Positions 8,524 to 16,933 of a DNA stretch of 64,000 nucleotides are shown piece by piece (within the stretch, counting starts at the first letter, position 1; each line of letters starts with the position of its first letter). The stretch is taken from assembly GCF_000423045.1 (NCBI RefSeq), contig NZ_AUHF01000001.1:1-64000 (forward strand), given 5' to 3'. The translations under genes and the position numbers were made by a program. The notes under the pieces were generated by a model. That model had not been told where the DNA came from. It was given only the letters and a program-made list of their open reading frames with translations, and searched no databases. The DNA comes from Christiangramia portivictoriae DSM 23547 (GTDB taxonomy: Bacteria; Bacteroidota; Bacteroidia; Flavobacteriales; Flavobacteriaceae).

Positions 8524-9864
8524 TTACCTGAGTGTATGCCGAATTTCACGATTCAGGAAATAGGCGGTAATGATGGTAGAAAGTACATCGGCAATAGGAA
8601 ACGAGATCCAGACGCCAAGCTCTCCGTAATACTTCGGAAGAAAGAGAATAAGCGGAATAAATATAAATCCCTGCCTGGAAAGAGTTAGCAAAAACGCGGG
8701 CATGGCTTTGCCAATCGCCTGAAAGTAAGCAGCGCCAATCAGCTGGACCGTCACAATTGGAATTGCTGCAAAAACCCAGCGCATGGCTGAAGGTGTTTGC
8801 TCCAGAATACTTGGTTCGGTAGTAAATATTGCGACAATATCTGGCGCGAAAATCATGATGCCGGCAAAGATCAAAAGTCCCATCAGGAACGAATACAGGA
8901 TCGCTGTATTCACACTTTTTCGAACCCGACTGAAGTTTTCTGCACCATAATTGAAACCGGCAATGGGCAAAAATCCCTGGGTAACTCCAAGTACAGGGAA
9001 AAGCGCGAACATAAGCATTCGAGCGATAATGGCGTAAACAGTGATCGACTCTTCACCACCAAGATCAAACAGGATATTGTTCATAAGCAAATAGGTTACA
9101 CTTACCACCGCCTGCCTGGCCAGCGTAACCACTCCCAGTGCCGATATTTCCTTCAGAATAGGAAAATCCATATTGAAATGAGAGAAACTGATCTTTAATT
9201 CTGAATTCTTAGATAGAAAGAACCAGATGATATAAGCCATACAAAAGAAATACGAAGCGGTGGTTGCCAGAGCAGCACCTTCCATTCCCATATTCAGCTT
9301 ATTGATGAGTATATAATCAAGAATTAGATTGGCTACAGAGGGAATGATCATCGCGATCATGGCAAAACGAGGCTTTCCCTCAGCCCGAATGACGTTGTTC
9401 CCCATCATAGCCAGAGCTAGCATGGGCACGCCACACAAAACGATGATATAATAGATCTTTGCAGGATCGAAGATCTCTCCCATCCCTCCAAACGCTGGAA
9501 TAAGTTCATCGACAAAGATTAATCCCGGGATGACCAGGCCTATCGATAGCAGTAAGGTGAGCGTGATCTGGTTTCCAAAGGTTCGTAAGGCTTTGGAATC
9601 ATCATTGGCTCCAAGCGCCCGGGAAATTATAGAACTTCCACCTATCCCGATAGCCATTCCCAATGCCGCTATAAAAAAGGAAACCGGCAGTACCACATTG
9701 ATCGCTGCGATGGCGATTGGTCCTATCCAGTTACCAACAAAAATGGTATCTACCAGGATGTTCAAAGACATTACAAGTATCCCAACAGATGCCGGTAATG
9801 CCTGCTGGATAAGTAATTTACCGATGGGTTTATCACCCAGCGCTTTGGAGTTTCGCACGGCCAT
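8524..9864 (-). CDS. MATE family efflux transporter
   Basis: A 446-residue inner-membrane protein with about 12 helices in two repeated halves, of the MATE family, which exports organic cations and other small molecules in exchange for H+ or Na+. Each half opens with a short loop then PASVGILVMSLNILVDTIFVG or a counterpart around GVTQGFLPIAGFNYGA, which is diagnostic. The ATG at 9864 shares a base with the stop of hemH (TAATG), which favours this start over the upstream frame and implies translational coupling to ferrochelatase. A role in moving a tetrapyrrole or a toxic by-product is suggested by position only. Confidence 0.87.
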   Translation of the reverse strand: MAVRNSKALGDKPIGKLLIQQALPASVGILVMSLNILVDTIFVGNWIGPIAIAAINVVLPVSFFIAALGMAIGIGGSSIISRALGANDDSKALRTFGNQITLTLLLSIGLVIPGLIFVDELIPAFGGMGEIFDPAKIYYIIVLCGVPMLALAMMGNNVIRAEGKPRFAMIAMIIPSVANLILDYILINKLNMGMEGAALATTASYFFCMAYIIWFFLSKNSELKISFSHFNMDFPILKEISALGVVTLARQAVVSVTYLLMNNILFDLGGEESITVYAIIARMLMFALFPVLGVTQGFLPIAGFNYGAENFSRVRKSVNTAILYSFLMGLLIFAGIMIFAPDIVAIFTTEPSILEQTPSAMRWVFAAIPIVTVQLIGAAYFQAIGKAMPAFLLTLSRQGFIFIPLILFLPKYYGELGVWISFPIADVLSTIITAYFLNREIRHTLR

Positions 9865-10901
9865 TAAGCCTCCACCGGAGTTGGCTGGGTTGCCCATTCA
9901 TCGATCCACCTGGATAATACTTTCACCCAGTCCTCACGATCGTTCAAACATGGAACTACAGAAAATTCTTTTCCACCAACTTCATGAAAGATTTCTTCAC
10001 CTTCCATAGCAATTTCTTCCAAAGTTTCCAGACAATCTGAGACGAAAGCCGGAGTTACAATGGCTAATTTTTTCATACCCTGTTTTCCAAATCTTTCGAT
10101 GGTTCTATCTGTATAAGGTTTTAACCATGGATCGAATCCTAATCGTGACTGGAAGGAAACGCTATAGGTATTGGGCTTCATTCCTAAATGTTCTGCAACC
10201 AACCTTGTGGTTTCAAAGCACTGGTGGCGATAACAAAACTGGTGAGCGGTTGACGCCGTCTGGCAACAGGAGCCGTCTATCTTACAATGTGAACTGGTCA
10301 CATCGCTTTTGCGAATATGCCTTTCTGGAACACCATGATATGAGAATAGCAAATGTTCATATTCCTTACCTTCAAGATTTTCAGCAATGCTGTTTGCCAA
10401 AGTTCTTACATAATCTGGATGATTATAAAATGGTGGAACCGTGGTAAAGCTCATTTCCGGAAAAAATTCTTTACGCAATTCTTCAGCAAGGACCAGAATG
10501 GTTTCGGTAGTGGCCATAGCGAATTGTGGATACAATGGGAAAAGCAGCACTTCGTCCACTCCCTTATCCTTCAATTCCTGTAAACCCTGTTTGATATTCG
10601 GTGTTCCATACCGCATTGCCAGTGCAATTGGTACAGAGGTTTTTTCATCGATCTTGCTCTGGAGTCTTTCAGAAAGTACAATGAGCGGGGAACCTTCATC
10701 CCACCAAATCTTCTTGTAAGCTTCAGCAGATTTTTTAGGACGGGTGTTCAATACAATTCCTTTTACCAGCAGTGTCCTTGCCCAGTATGGCACATCGATC
10801 ACTCGCTCATCCATAAGGAATTCACCTAAATATTTCTTGACATCTTTGGGGTCGGTACTGTCTGGAGAACCCAGATTTACCAGCAATACGCCTTTACTCA
10901 T
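9864..10901 (-). CDS. hemH: ferrochelatase
   Basis: A 345-residue enzyme that inserts Fe2+ into protoporphyrin IX, the last step of protoheme synthesis. The N-terminal VLLVNLGSPDST, the catalytic His189 in SYHGVPERH and the acidic SDCLETLEEI (288-297) are intact. The segment after the catalytic His holds five cysteines at 206, 212, 213, 223 and 228, more than simple ferrochelatases need, and could bind an iron-sulfur cluster. The gene starts an apparent operon with the MATE gene, the BNR gene and hemJ. A TATTTTTG -7 element lies 19 bp upstream of the ATG. Confidence 0.95.
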   Translation of the reverse strand: MSKGVLLVNLGSPDSTDPKDVKKYLGEFLMDERVIDVPYWARTLLVKGIVLNTRPKKSAEAYKKIWWDEGSPLIVLSERLQSKIDEKTSVPIALAMRYGTPNIKQGLQELKDKGVDEVLLFPLYPQFAMATTETILVLAEELRKEFFPEMSFTTVPPFYNHPDYVRTLANSIAENLEGKEYEHLLFSYHGVPERHIRKSDVTSSHCKIDGSCCQTASTAHQFCYRHQCFETTRLVAEHLGMKPNTYSVSFQSRLGFDPWLKPYTDRTIERFGKQGMKKLAIVTPAFVSDCLETLEEIAMEGEEIFHEVGGKEFSVVPCLNDREDWVKVLSRWIDEWATQPTPVEA

Positions 10902-10919
10902 AATTTTTCTTTTTCAGCT

Positions 10920-10927
10920 CAAAAATA
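10920..10927 (-). promoter_or_regulatory. -7 promoter element for hemH
   Basis: TATTTTTG on the minus strand matches the Bacteroidota primary sigma -7 consensus TAnnTTTG and lies 19 bp before the hemH ATG. No clean TTG -33 element is seen. Confidence 0.5.
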
Positions 10928-10988
10928 ATACTAACTGGTCTATTGAAATACCATTTATAATTAGTGTTCTCTATGATTCAATAATCGT

Positions 10989-11879
10989 TTAGCTAACCGA
11001 CAATGTATATTTCTTCGGCGTGGTTCCAAATTTCTTTTTAAAACCGGCAATAAAGTGACTCGCCGTACTGTAACCAACCTTCAATCCTACTTCATTTACA
11101 TTATATTCACCCGTTTCCAAAAGCTTTCGTGCATATTCCATTTTATAGTCAAACAGAAAGCTATAAACCGAATCACCATAAATTTGCTTAAAACCTTCTT
11201 TCAGTTTTTTCAGGCTAAGCCCAATTTCATCTGAAAGTTCCTGCAAGGATGGTGGCTCAGCCATTCTTGCGATCACGATATCCTTGGCTCTCCTTATTTT
11301 TTTGATATTCTCCTCATCACTAAGGAAAGGACACTGTTCCAGGTCTGGATTTTCCGCTTTATTAAAATACAGACTCAGCAACTCAAAAGCTTTTGCTTTA
11401 AAATAGAGATTCTTGATACTGGGAGTTAAATTAAAATTCATGATCTGGTTCAACACCACCGCAGTAGATGGCGATACCTGAGCGTCCTTATAGTATTTTT
11501 TATCCTTGTTGTCGCCACTCAAAAAGGTGATATAATCTGCTTCCTGGGAAAACAATGCATGGAACTTTTTAATGGAAATAACCAGTGAAATCAACCAGCT
11601 CTCCTTTTCCATGGATAGATGCAGTGGTAAATCACGCTGTGGATTGTACAGAAGCAGTGAATTCTCCTCAGGAAGCGGCAATTCGTAGCTGCCATTATTG
11701 AAAAGAAATTTGCTGTTTCCCTTTACATTAAAGTGAAATTGTATAAAACTATTATCGATCTCGCGAGACATGATTTTTGTCTCATCTGTATCATTCTGAA
11801 ACTTCAGAATATAGAATCCATCCTCGATCTTGATCTCTTCTGAAATACTTACAGCGTTATTTTTTATGATTTCCTCCAT
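10989..11879 (-). CDS. AraC family transcriptional regulator
   Basis: A 296-residue regulator. Residues 1-160 form a ligand-binding-type N-terminal region without a recognised motif, and residues about 195-292 carry two helix-turn-helix units ending in GLKVGYSTASHFIAGFKKKFGTTPKKY, the AraC signature. It lies between hemH (same strand, downstream) and hemA (divergent), so it is well placed to control heme synthesis. A palindrome resembling an iron-regulator site lies 16 bp upstream of its start. The regulon, ligand and sign of control are inferred from position only. Confidence 0.9.
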   Translation of the reverse strand: MEEIIKNNAVSISEEIKIEDGFYILKFQNDTDETKIMSREIDNSFIQFHFNVKGNSKFLFNNGSYELPLPEENSLLLYNPQRDLPLHLSMEKESWLISLVISIKKFHALFSQEADYITFLSGDNKDKKYYKDAQVSPSTAVVLNQIMNFNLTPSIKNLYFKAKAFELLSLYFNKAENPDLEQCPFLSDEENIKKIRRAKDIVIARMAEPPSLQELSDEIGLSLKKLKEGFKQIYGDSVYSFLFDYKMEYARKLLETGEYNVNEVGLKVGYSTASHFIAGFKKKFGTTPKKYTLSVS

Positions 11880-11894
11880 CTTCTGAAAATTTAT

Positions 11895-11917
11895 TTATTT
11901 AGAATCAATCTAAACAA
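11895..11917. promoter_or_regulatory. 23-bp palindrome, candidate iron-regulator (Fur-like) box
   Basis: The arms at 11895-11903 and 11909-11917 (TTATTTAGA and TCTAAACAA) match in eight of nine positions around a 5-bp centre. It lies in the leader of the AraC gene between a candidate -7 element and the ATG, a position suited to repression. The TTTAGA-n5-TCTAAA core resembles the Fur box I recall for related Flavobacteriia; the assignment is tentative. Confidence 0.5.
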
Positions 11918-11944
11918 ATCTATTCCTAACAGCTTTGTTTACTA

Positions 11945-11952
11945 CAAAAATA
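11945..11952 (-). promoter_or_regulatory. -7 promoter element for the AraC gene
   Basis: TATTTTTG on the minus strand, 65 bp upstream of the AraC start, matches TAnnTTTG. The palindrome at 11895-11917 lies downstream of it within the expected leader. Confidence 0.45.
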
Positions 11953-12047
11953 GCGCATTTTCAAGATAGTGACTTTAAAAAGCTGATAAATATCATCTAT
12001 CGACACATTTAGTGCTTCCAGCGTTACTTTTTGAAATAGTCATCTGT

Positions 12048-12055
12048 TATTTTTG
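12048..12055 (+). promoter_or_regulatory. -7 promoter element for the hemA-B cluster
   Basis: TATTTTTG matches the Bacteroidota -7 consensus and ends 23 bp before the hemA ATG. A TTG occurs upstream at 12031-12033 but is closer than usual. Confidence 0.5.
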
Positions 12056-12078
12056 CAAACGTATTTCCAAATCGATAC

Positions 12079-13335
12079 ATGGAAGATTATCATATTTCTA
12101 GAGGTAAGCATTTTTATACGATAGGTTTAAGCTACAAAAAGGCTGATGCCGAGATCCGGGGACATTTCAGTCTTTCGGAGCAGGGCAAGGAAAATCTGCT
12201 GAAACAGGCAGGCAGGGAAGGTATCGATGGCATCCTGGTAACCTCCACCTGTAATCGTACTGAAATCTATGGTTTTGCAGAACATCCTTTTCAATTGATC
12301 AAATTACTGTGTGAGCATACACATGGCACGGTGGAGGAGTTCGAGAAAGTAGCTTATGTTTATAAGAATAAACAGGCGATCGCCCATATCTTCAGGGTTG
12401 GAACAGGACTGGACAGCCAGATCCTGGGGGACTTTGAAATTATCAGTCAGTTAAAAGTAGCCTTTGTACGTTCCAAAAAACTGGGACTGGTAAATGCCTT
12501 CCTGGAAAGACTGGTAAATGCGGTGATACAGGCCAGTAAAAGAATTAAGAACGAAACAGAGATTTCAAGTGGAGCGACTTCAGTTTCATTTGCCTCTGTA
12601 CAGTATATATTAAAGAATATCGAGAATGTTTCAGACAAGAACATTCTTCTCTTCGGAACAGGGAAAATTGGGCGTAATACCTGTGAAAACCTGGTAAAGC
12701 ACACCCGGAATAATCATATTACCTTAATCAACAGGACCAAGGACAAAGCTGAAAAGGTTGCGGGTAAGTTTGATCTTATTGTAAAGGATTATGCAGATCT
12801 CCAGGCAGAGATCAGGAACAGTGATATTCTGATCGTCGCCACCGGAGCTCAGAATCCTACTGTTTCCAAAGAACTTATCTATTCCAAGAAAGACCTTTTG
12901 ATCCTTGATCTTTCTATCCCGAAGAACGTTTCCGAAGATGTTGAAGAATTGCCGAACGTGCAGTTGATCCATCTTGATCATTTATCGCAAATGACCGATG
13001 AAACACTGGAAAGAAGGAAACAATTTATTCCGCAGGCAAAAGAGATCATTGCTGAAGTTGAAAACGACTTTAATCAATGGCTGGAAACAAGAAAGTTCGC
13101 TCCAACGATCAAAGCTTTAAAGAAAAAGCTGAGGTCTATGAAGGATGATGAACTGGATTTCCAGCGCAAAAAAATGTCTGATTTCAATGATGAACATGCT
13201 GAAATTGTAAGCAATCGTATCATACAGAAGATCATGAAACATTTTGCCAATCACCTCAAGGAAGATACAGAAACTACGAATGAAAGCCTGGAATTGATCC
13301 ACAAGGTCTTTCAACTCGAAGAAGTTAGCAAATGA
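12079..13335 (+). CDS. hemA: glutamyl-tRNA reductase
   Basis: A 418-residue enzyme that reduces glutamyl-tRNA(Glu) to glutamate-1-semialdehyde with NADPH, the committed step of the C5 heme route. The catalytic Cys58 lies in TSTCNRTEIYG. The NADPH domain shows LLFGTGKIGRNTCENL (about 190-205), and the C-terminal dimerisation helix follows from about 310. The aminomutase HemL that would use the product is not in the window. It is the first gene of the hem cluster and its stop overlaps the hemC start (ATGA). Confidence 0.96.
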   Translation: MEDYHISRGKHFYTIGLSYKKADAEIRGHFSLSEQGKENLLKQAGREGIDGILVTSTCNRTEIYGFAEHPFQLIKLLCEHTHGTVEEFEKVAYVYKNKQAIAHIFRVGTGLDSQILGDFEIISQLKVAFVRSKKLGLVNAFLERLVNAVIQASKRIKNETEISSGATSVSFASVQYILKNIENVSDKNILLFGTGKIGRNTCENLVKHTRNNHITLINRTKDKAEKVAGKFDLIVKDYADLQAEIRNSDILIVATGAQNPTVSKELIYSKKDLLILDLSIPKNVSEDVEELPNVQLIHLDHLSQMTDETLERRKQFIPQAKEIIAEVENDFNQWLETRKFAPTIKALKKKLRSMKDDELDFQRKKMSDFNDEHAEIVSNRIIQKIMKHFANHLKEDTETTNESLELIHKVFQLEEVSK

Positions 13336-14249
13336 GCAAAATAATTCGAATTGGCACTCGCGATAGTGAACTGGCGATGTGGCAGGCCCGCACCGTACAG
13401 AACGCACTGGAACGAACCGGTCATCAAAGTGAGCTGGTGCCTGTAAAATCTACTGGCGACCTCAATTTAGATCAACCTTTATATGAAATGGGAATCACCG
13501 GGATTTTCACAAAAACCCTGGATGTTGCTATGATCAAAGGGGAAGTAGATATTGCGGTTCACTCCATGAAAGATGTACCTACCGCCCTTCCGAAAGGGAT
13601 CGTTGAAGCTGCAGTGATGAAGCGGGCCAGCAATAAGGATATTCTGGTTCATAAAGGGATCGATTTCCTGGAAAATAAATTGGGAAAGATCGCTACTGGT
13701 AGCCTGCGACGGAAAGCACAATGGCTGCACAGATACCCTGAACACCAGGTCGTGGATCTTCGTGGGAACGTGAACACGAGAATGCAGAAATTACAGGATA
13801 ATGACTGGAATGGAGCCATTTTCGCAGCGGCCGGACTGGAACGTATCGAGATCAAACCAGATAATTATATAGATCTTAACTGGATGATCCCGGCACCAGC
13901 TCAGGGTGCAATGCTTATCGTAGCCATGGAAAAAGACGAAGAAAGCCGTAAAGCACTGGCTCTTTTAAACCACCGGGAATCGCAAATTTGCGTCCATGTA
14001 GAACGTGAATTTCTTAAAGTTCTGGAAGGTGGTTGTACTGCTCCCATAGGAGCACTGGCTAAAATTCAGGATGAGCATATTCATTTTCACGGCGCACTTT
14101 TCAGCCTGGATGGATCCAGAAAAATTGAAGTGGAAAAGAGCGTTCCGGTAGCACAGGCAGAGAATTTAGGAAAGTTCTGCGCTCAGGAAGTTTTAAATAA
14201 CGGAGGCCGTGAATTGATGCAACATATTAAATCTGCCTTAAATAATTAA
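13332..14249 (+). CDS. hemC: hydroxymethylbilane synthase (porphobilinogen deaminase)
   Basis: A 305-residue enzyme that condenses four porphobilinogen molecules into hydroxymethylbilane. The dipyrromethane cofactor attaches to Cys235 in LEGGCTAPIG, and the catalytic Asp81 lies in HSMKDVPT. RIGTRDSELAMWQA at the N-terminus and TGSLRRKAQ at 122-130 are family hallmarks. Length is normal. The ATG overlaps the hemA stop by four bases and hemD starts three bases after its own stop, which fits coordinated translation of the cluster. Confidence 0.96.
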   Translation: MSKIIRIGTRDSELAMWQARTVQNALERTGHQSELVPVKSTGDLNLDQPLYEMGITGIFTKTLDVAMIKGEVDIAVHSMKDVPTALPKGIVEAAVMKRASNKDILVHKGIDFLENKLGKIATGSLRRKAQWLHRYPEHQVVDLRGNVNTRMQKLQDNDWNGAIFAAAGLERIEIKPDNYIDLNWMIPAPAQGAMLIVAMEKDEESRKALALLNHRESQICVHVEREFLKVLEGGCTAPIGALAKIQDEHIHFHGALFSLDGSRKIEVEKSVPVAQAENLGKFCAQEVLNNGGRELMQHIKSALNN

Positions 14250-14252
14250 TGA

Positions 14253-14918
14253 ATGCCTACGGTACTATCCACGAAAAAACTTGCGCTCAACCAGAAGGAA
14301 CTGCTTCTAAACAGTGGCATAGGTTTTACAGAATATGATGCTATCGCTATAGAATTCGTAGATGTTGATTTGCCCGAACAAAAGGTTGAAAATGCGATTT
14401 TTACCAGCAAGAATTCTTTAAAGGCGATCAAATCAAAGAACCTGGATATTACCCGTTGTTTCTGTGTGGGAAGTAAAACAGCGGCAATGGCTGAGCAAAT
14501 GGGATTTAAGGTTGTAGAAACCACTGCAAATGCTCGGGAGCTGGCTGAAATTATCATTCGCACTTATCCTGATAAGAACTTCAGGTTTTTCTGCGGAAAT
14601 TCAAGACGGGATGAACTTCCGGAAATGCTTCAGCTGCAAAATATAGTGCTTGAAGAAGTTGAAGTTTATCGAACTAATTTAAATATTCAGGAATTTCGTT
14701 CAGATTATGACGGGATCCTGTTTTACAGCCCTAGTGGCGTGAAAAGCTTCACCAGTAAAAATAATTTGAATTCCATCGCATTCTGTATTGGAGGCACTAC
14801 AGCTTCCGAAGCAAAAAAACATACTACCCGCATCGTGACTCCGGGAACTCCCGGTATCGAGAACCTGATCGCCGCGGTAGCAAAAACATTTAGAAAAGAA
14901 TTAAAACATCAGCAATGA
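14253..14918 (+). CDS. hemD: uroporphyrinogen-III synthase
   Basis: A 221-residue protein of the HemD family, which closes and inverts ring D of hydroxymethylbilane to give uroporphyrinogen III. HemD sequences diverge strongly; the call rests on [13 protein letters not shown] and [12 protein letters not shown], which match the family's F-T-S and Y-S-P-S-G-V motifs in its two lobes, on the length, and on its place between hemC and hemE. Its stop overlaps the hemE start by four bases (ATGA). Confidence 0.9.
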   Translation: MPTVLSTKKLALNQKELLLNSGIGFTEYDAIAIEFVDVDLPEQKVENAIFTSKNSLKAIKSKNLDITRCFCVGSKTAAMAEQMGFKVVETTANARELAEIIIRTYPDKNFRFFCGNSRRDELPEMLQLQNIVLEEVEVYRTNLNIQEFRSDYDGILFYSPSGVKSFTSKNNLNSIAFCIGGTTASEAKKHTTRIVTPGTPGIENLIAAVAKTFRKELKHQQ

Positions 14919-15940
14919 TCAAGAATGACCTTTTTTTGAAAGCCCTTAGAGGTGAAAGCGTAGAACGTCCACCAGTCTGGATGATGAGACAGGCAGGACG
15001 ATATCTTCCTGATTTCATGAAACTCAAGGAGAAATACGATTTTTTCACCCGTTGCCGCACTCCTGAACTTGCTACTGAAATTACAGTAATGCCCATTCGC
15101 CAGATAGGTCCCGATGCCGCTATACTTTTTAGCGACATTCTTGTGGTCCCACAGGCAATGAACGTCGATGTGGAAATGAAGCCTGGTGTAGGCCCGTGGT
15201 TGCCAAATCCAGTAGATACTGCTGCAAAAGTTGACCAGGTGATCGTCCCAGATGTGAACGAAACTCTCGATTATGTATTTGACGCGATCAAACTCACAAA
15301 ACAGGAATTAAACGATGAAGTACCGCTTATTGGATTTGCTGGTTCTCCATGGACAATTCTATGCTACTGTGTGCAGGGACAGGGATCAAAAACCTTTGAC
15401 AAGGCGAAAAGATTCTGTTTTATGGAGCCTATCGCCGCGCATAAATTGCTTCAGAAAATAACCGACACTACCATCGCCTATCTGAAAGAAAAGGTTAGAG
15501 CCGGTGTAGATGCCGTGCAGCTTTTCGATTCCTGGGGAGGATTGCTGGAGCCTAAGGATTATAAAGAATTTTCGTGGCAGTACATGCAACAGATCATCGA
15601 TGCTCTTAATGATGAAGTTCCTGTCATTGCCTATGGAAAGGGTTGCTGGTTTGCCCTGAAGGACATGTCGCAATCTGGAGCAGCAGCACTTGGTGTGGAC
15701 TGGACCTGTGAAGCGCGAAATGCCCGCTATTTAAGTGGCGGACAAATCACTTTGCAGGGGAATTTTGATCCCGCGAGGCTGTATTCCAAACCTATAGAGA
15801 TTAAATACATGGTAAATGATATGATCAAAGCCTTCGGAAAAGATCGTTATATCGCCAACCTTGGACATGGTATTTTACCAGATATTCCGGTAGACAATGC
15901 GAAAGCTTTTGTGAATGCCGTAAAGGAATACAGAGAGTAA
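14915..15940 (+). CDS. hemE: uroporphyrinogen decarboxylase
   Basis: A 341-residue cytosolic enzyme that removes four carboxyl groups from uroporphyrinogen III to form coproporphyrinogen III. The N-terminal signature [14 protein letters not shown] supplies Arg25 and Arg29, and the catalytic Asp74 is in LFSDILVVP. The second signature [12 protein letters not shown] is intact. Full length with no oddities. It lies between hemD (4-bp overlap) and hemF (52-bp gap). Confidence 0.96.
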   Translation: MIKNDLFLKALRGESVERPPVWMMRQAGRYLPDFMKLKEKYDFFTRCRTPELATEITVMPIRQIGPDAAILFSDILVVPQAMNVDVEMKPGVGPWLPNPVDTAAKVDQVIVPDVNETLDYVFDAIKLTKQELNDEVPLIGFAGSPWTILCYCVQGQGSKTFDKAKRFCFMEPIAAHKLLQKITDTTIAYLKEKVRAGVDAVQLFDSWGGLLEPKDYKEFSWQYMQQIIDALNDEVPVIAYGKGCWFALKDMSQSGAAALGVDWTCEARNARYLSGGQITLQGNFDPARLYSKPIEIKYMVNDMIKAFGKDRYIANLGHGILPDIPVDNAKAFVNAVKEYRE

Positions 15941-15992
15941 CTATCATCCAGAATTAACAGAACCATAACCAAGCTGAAAAGCCTTCATAAGT

Positions 15993-16895
15993 ATGAAAGA
16001 ACAATTTTACAGATACATCGAACAATTGCAGGATGCCATCACTTCGAAACTGGAGGAGATCGATGGCGCTGCTAAATTTAAAGAAGATATCTGGAAAAGA
16101 AATGAAGGCGGTGGCGGTAGAACCCGGGTAATCGAAAATGGAAATGTTTTCGAAAAAGGAGGTGTGAACATCTCCGCAGTGCATGGGCCACTTGCTCCGG
16201 CGATGCAAAGCTATTTCAAAGTTGGGGACGTGGACTTTTTTGCCTGCGGACTCAGCCTTGTCCTGCATCCCAAAAACCCAATGGTTCCAACGGTTCATGC
16301 CAACTGGCGCTATTTCGAAATGTATGAAAAAGACGGTACCGTGATCGACCAGTGGTTTGGTGGCGGCCAGGATCTTACTCCCTATTACCTTTTCGAAGAA
16401 GATGCAAAACATTTTCACTACACATGTAAGAAAGCATGTAATCCTCATGGATTCTCATTCTATTCAGACTTCAAGAAAAAGTGCGATGAATACTTCTGGA
16501 ATGCACATAGAAATGAAGCCAGGGGAATTGGCGGACTTTTCTTCGATTATTTAAAAGAGAATGACCGTATGAAGATTGCCGACTGGTATGATTTCGTGAC
16601 CGATGTTGGTAATTCATTTTTACAGGCATATGTCCCGATCGTAGAAAAGCGCAAGAATTTATCTTATTCTGAAGAAAATAGAAAATGGCAGGAAATTCGT
16701 CGCGGTCGCTACGTAGAGTTCAATCTCGTACATGATAAAGGAACTTTGTTCGGCCTAAAAACCAACGGAAGAATAGAAAGCATCCTGATGAGTCTGCCAC
16801 CTCACGTACAATGGGTGTATGACCATCATCCAGAACCGGGAAGTGAAGAAGAAAAACTCATACAGGTACTTGAAAGACCAGTGGACTGGGTCTAA
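15993..16895 (+). CDS. hemF: oxygen-dependent coproporphyrinogen III oxidase
   Basis: A 300-residue enzyme that uses O2 to decarboxylate coproporphyrinogen III to protoporphyrinogen IX. Signature segments are ISAVHGPLAPAM, the catalytic-His region HPKNPMVPTVHANWRYFE, and WFGGGQDLTPYY. HemF together with HemJ in the neighbouring operon implies an aerobic route; no radical SAM HemN is present in this window. It starts at an ATG at 15993, 52 bp after hemE, and hemB follows after 38 bp. Confidence 0.96.
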   Translation: MKEQFYRYIEQLQDAITSKLEEIDGAAKFKEDIWKRNEGGGGRTRVIENGNVFEKGGVNISAVHGPLAPAMQSYFKVGDVDFFACGLSLVLHPKNPMVPTVHANWRYFEMYEKDGTVIDQWFGGGQDLTPYYLFEEDAKHFHYTCKKACNPHGFSFYSDFKKKCDEYFWNAHRNEARGIGGLFFDYLKENDRMKIADWYDFVTDVGNSFLQAYVPIVEKRKNLSYSEENRKWQEIRRGRYVEFNLVHDKGTLFGLKTNGRIESILMSLPPHVQWVYDHHPEPGSEEEKLIQVLERPVDWV

Positions 16896-16933
16896 AAAAT
16901 AGTCACACAGCAATCCAAAAAAAAATTGAAACA

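Noticed and set aside
8463-8549. 29-residue N-terminal extension of the BNR protein
   Set aside because: It would run into the MATE gene and would bury the signal peptide that begins at the ATG at 8462.
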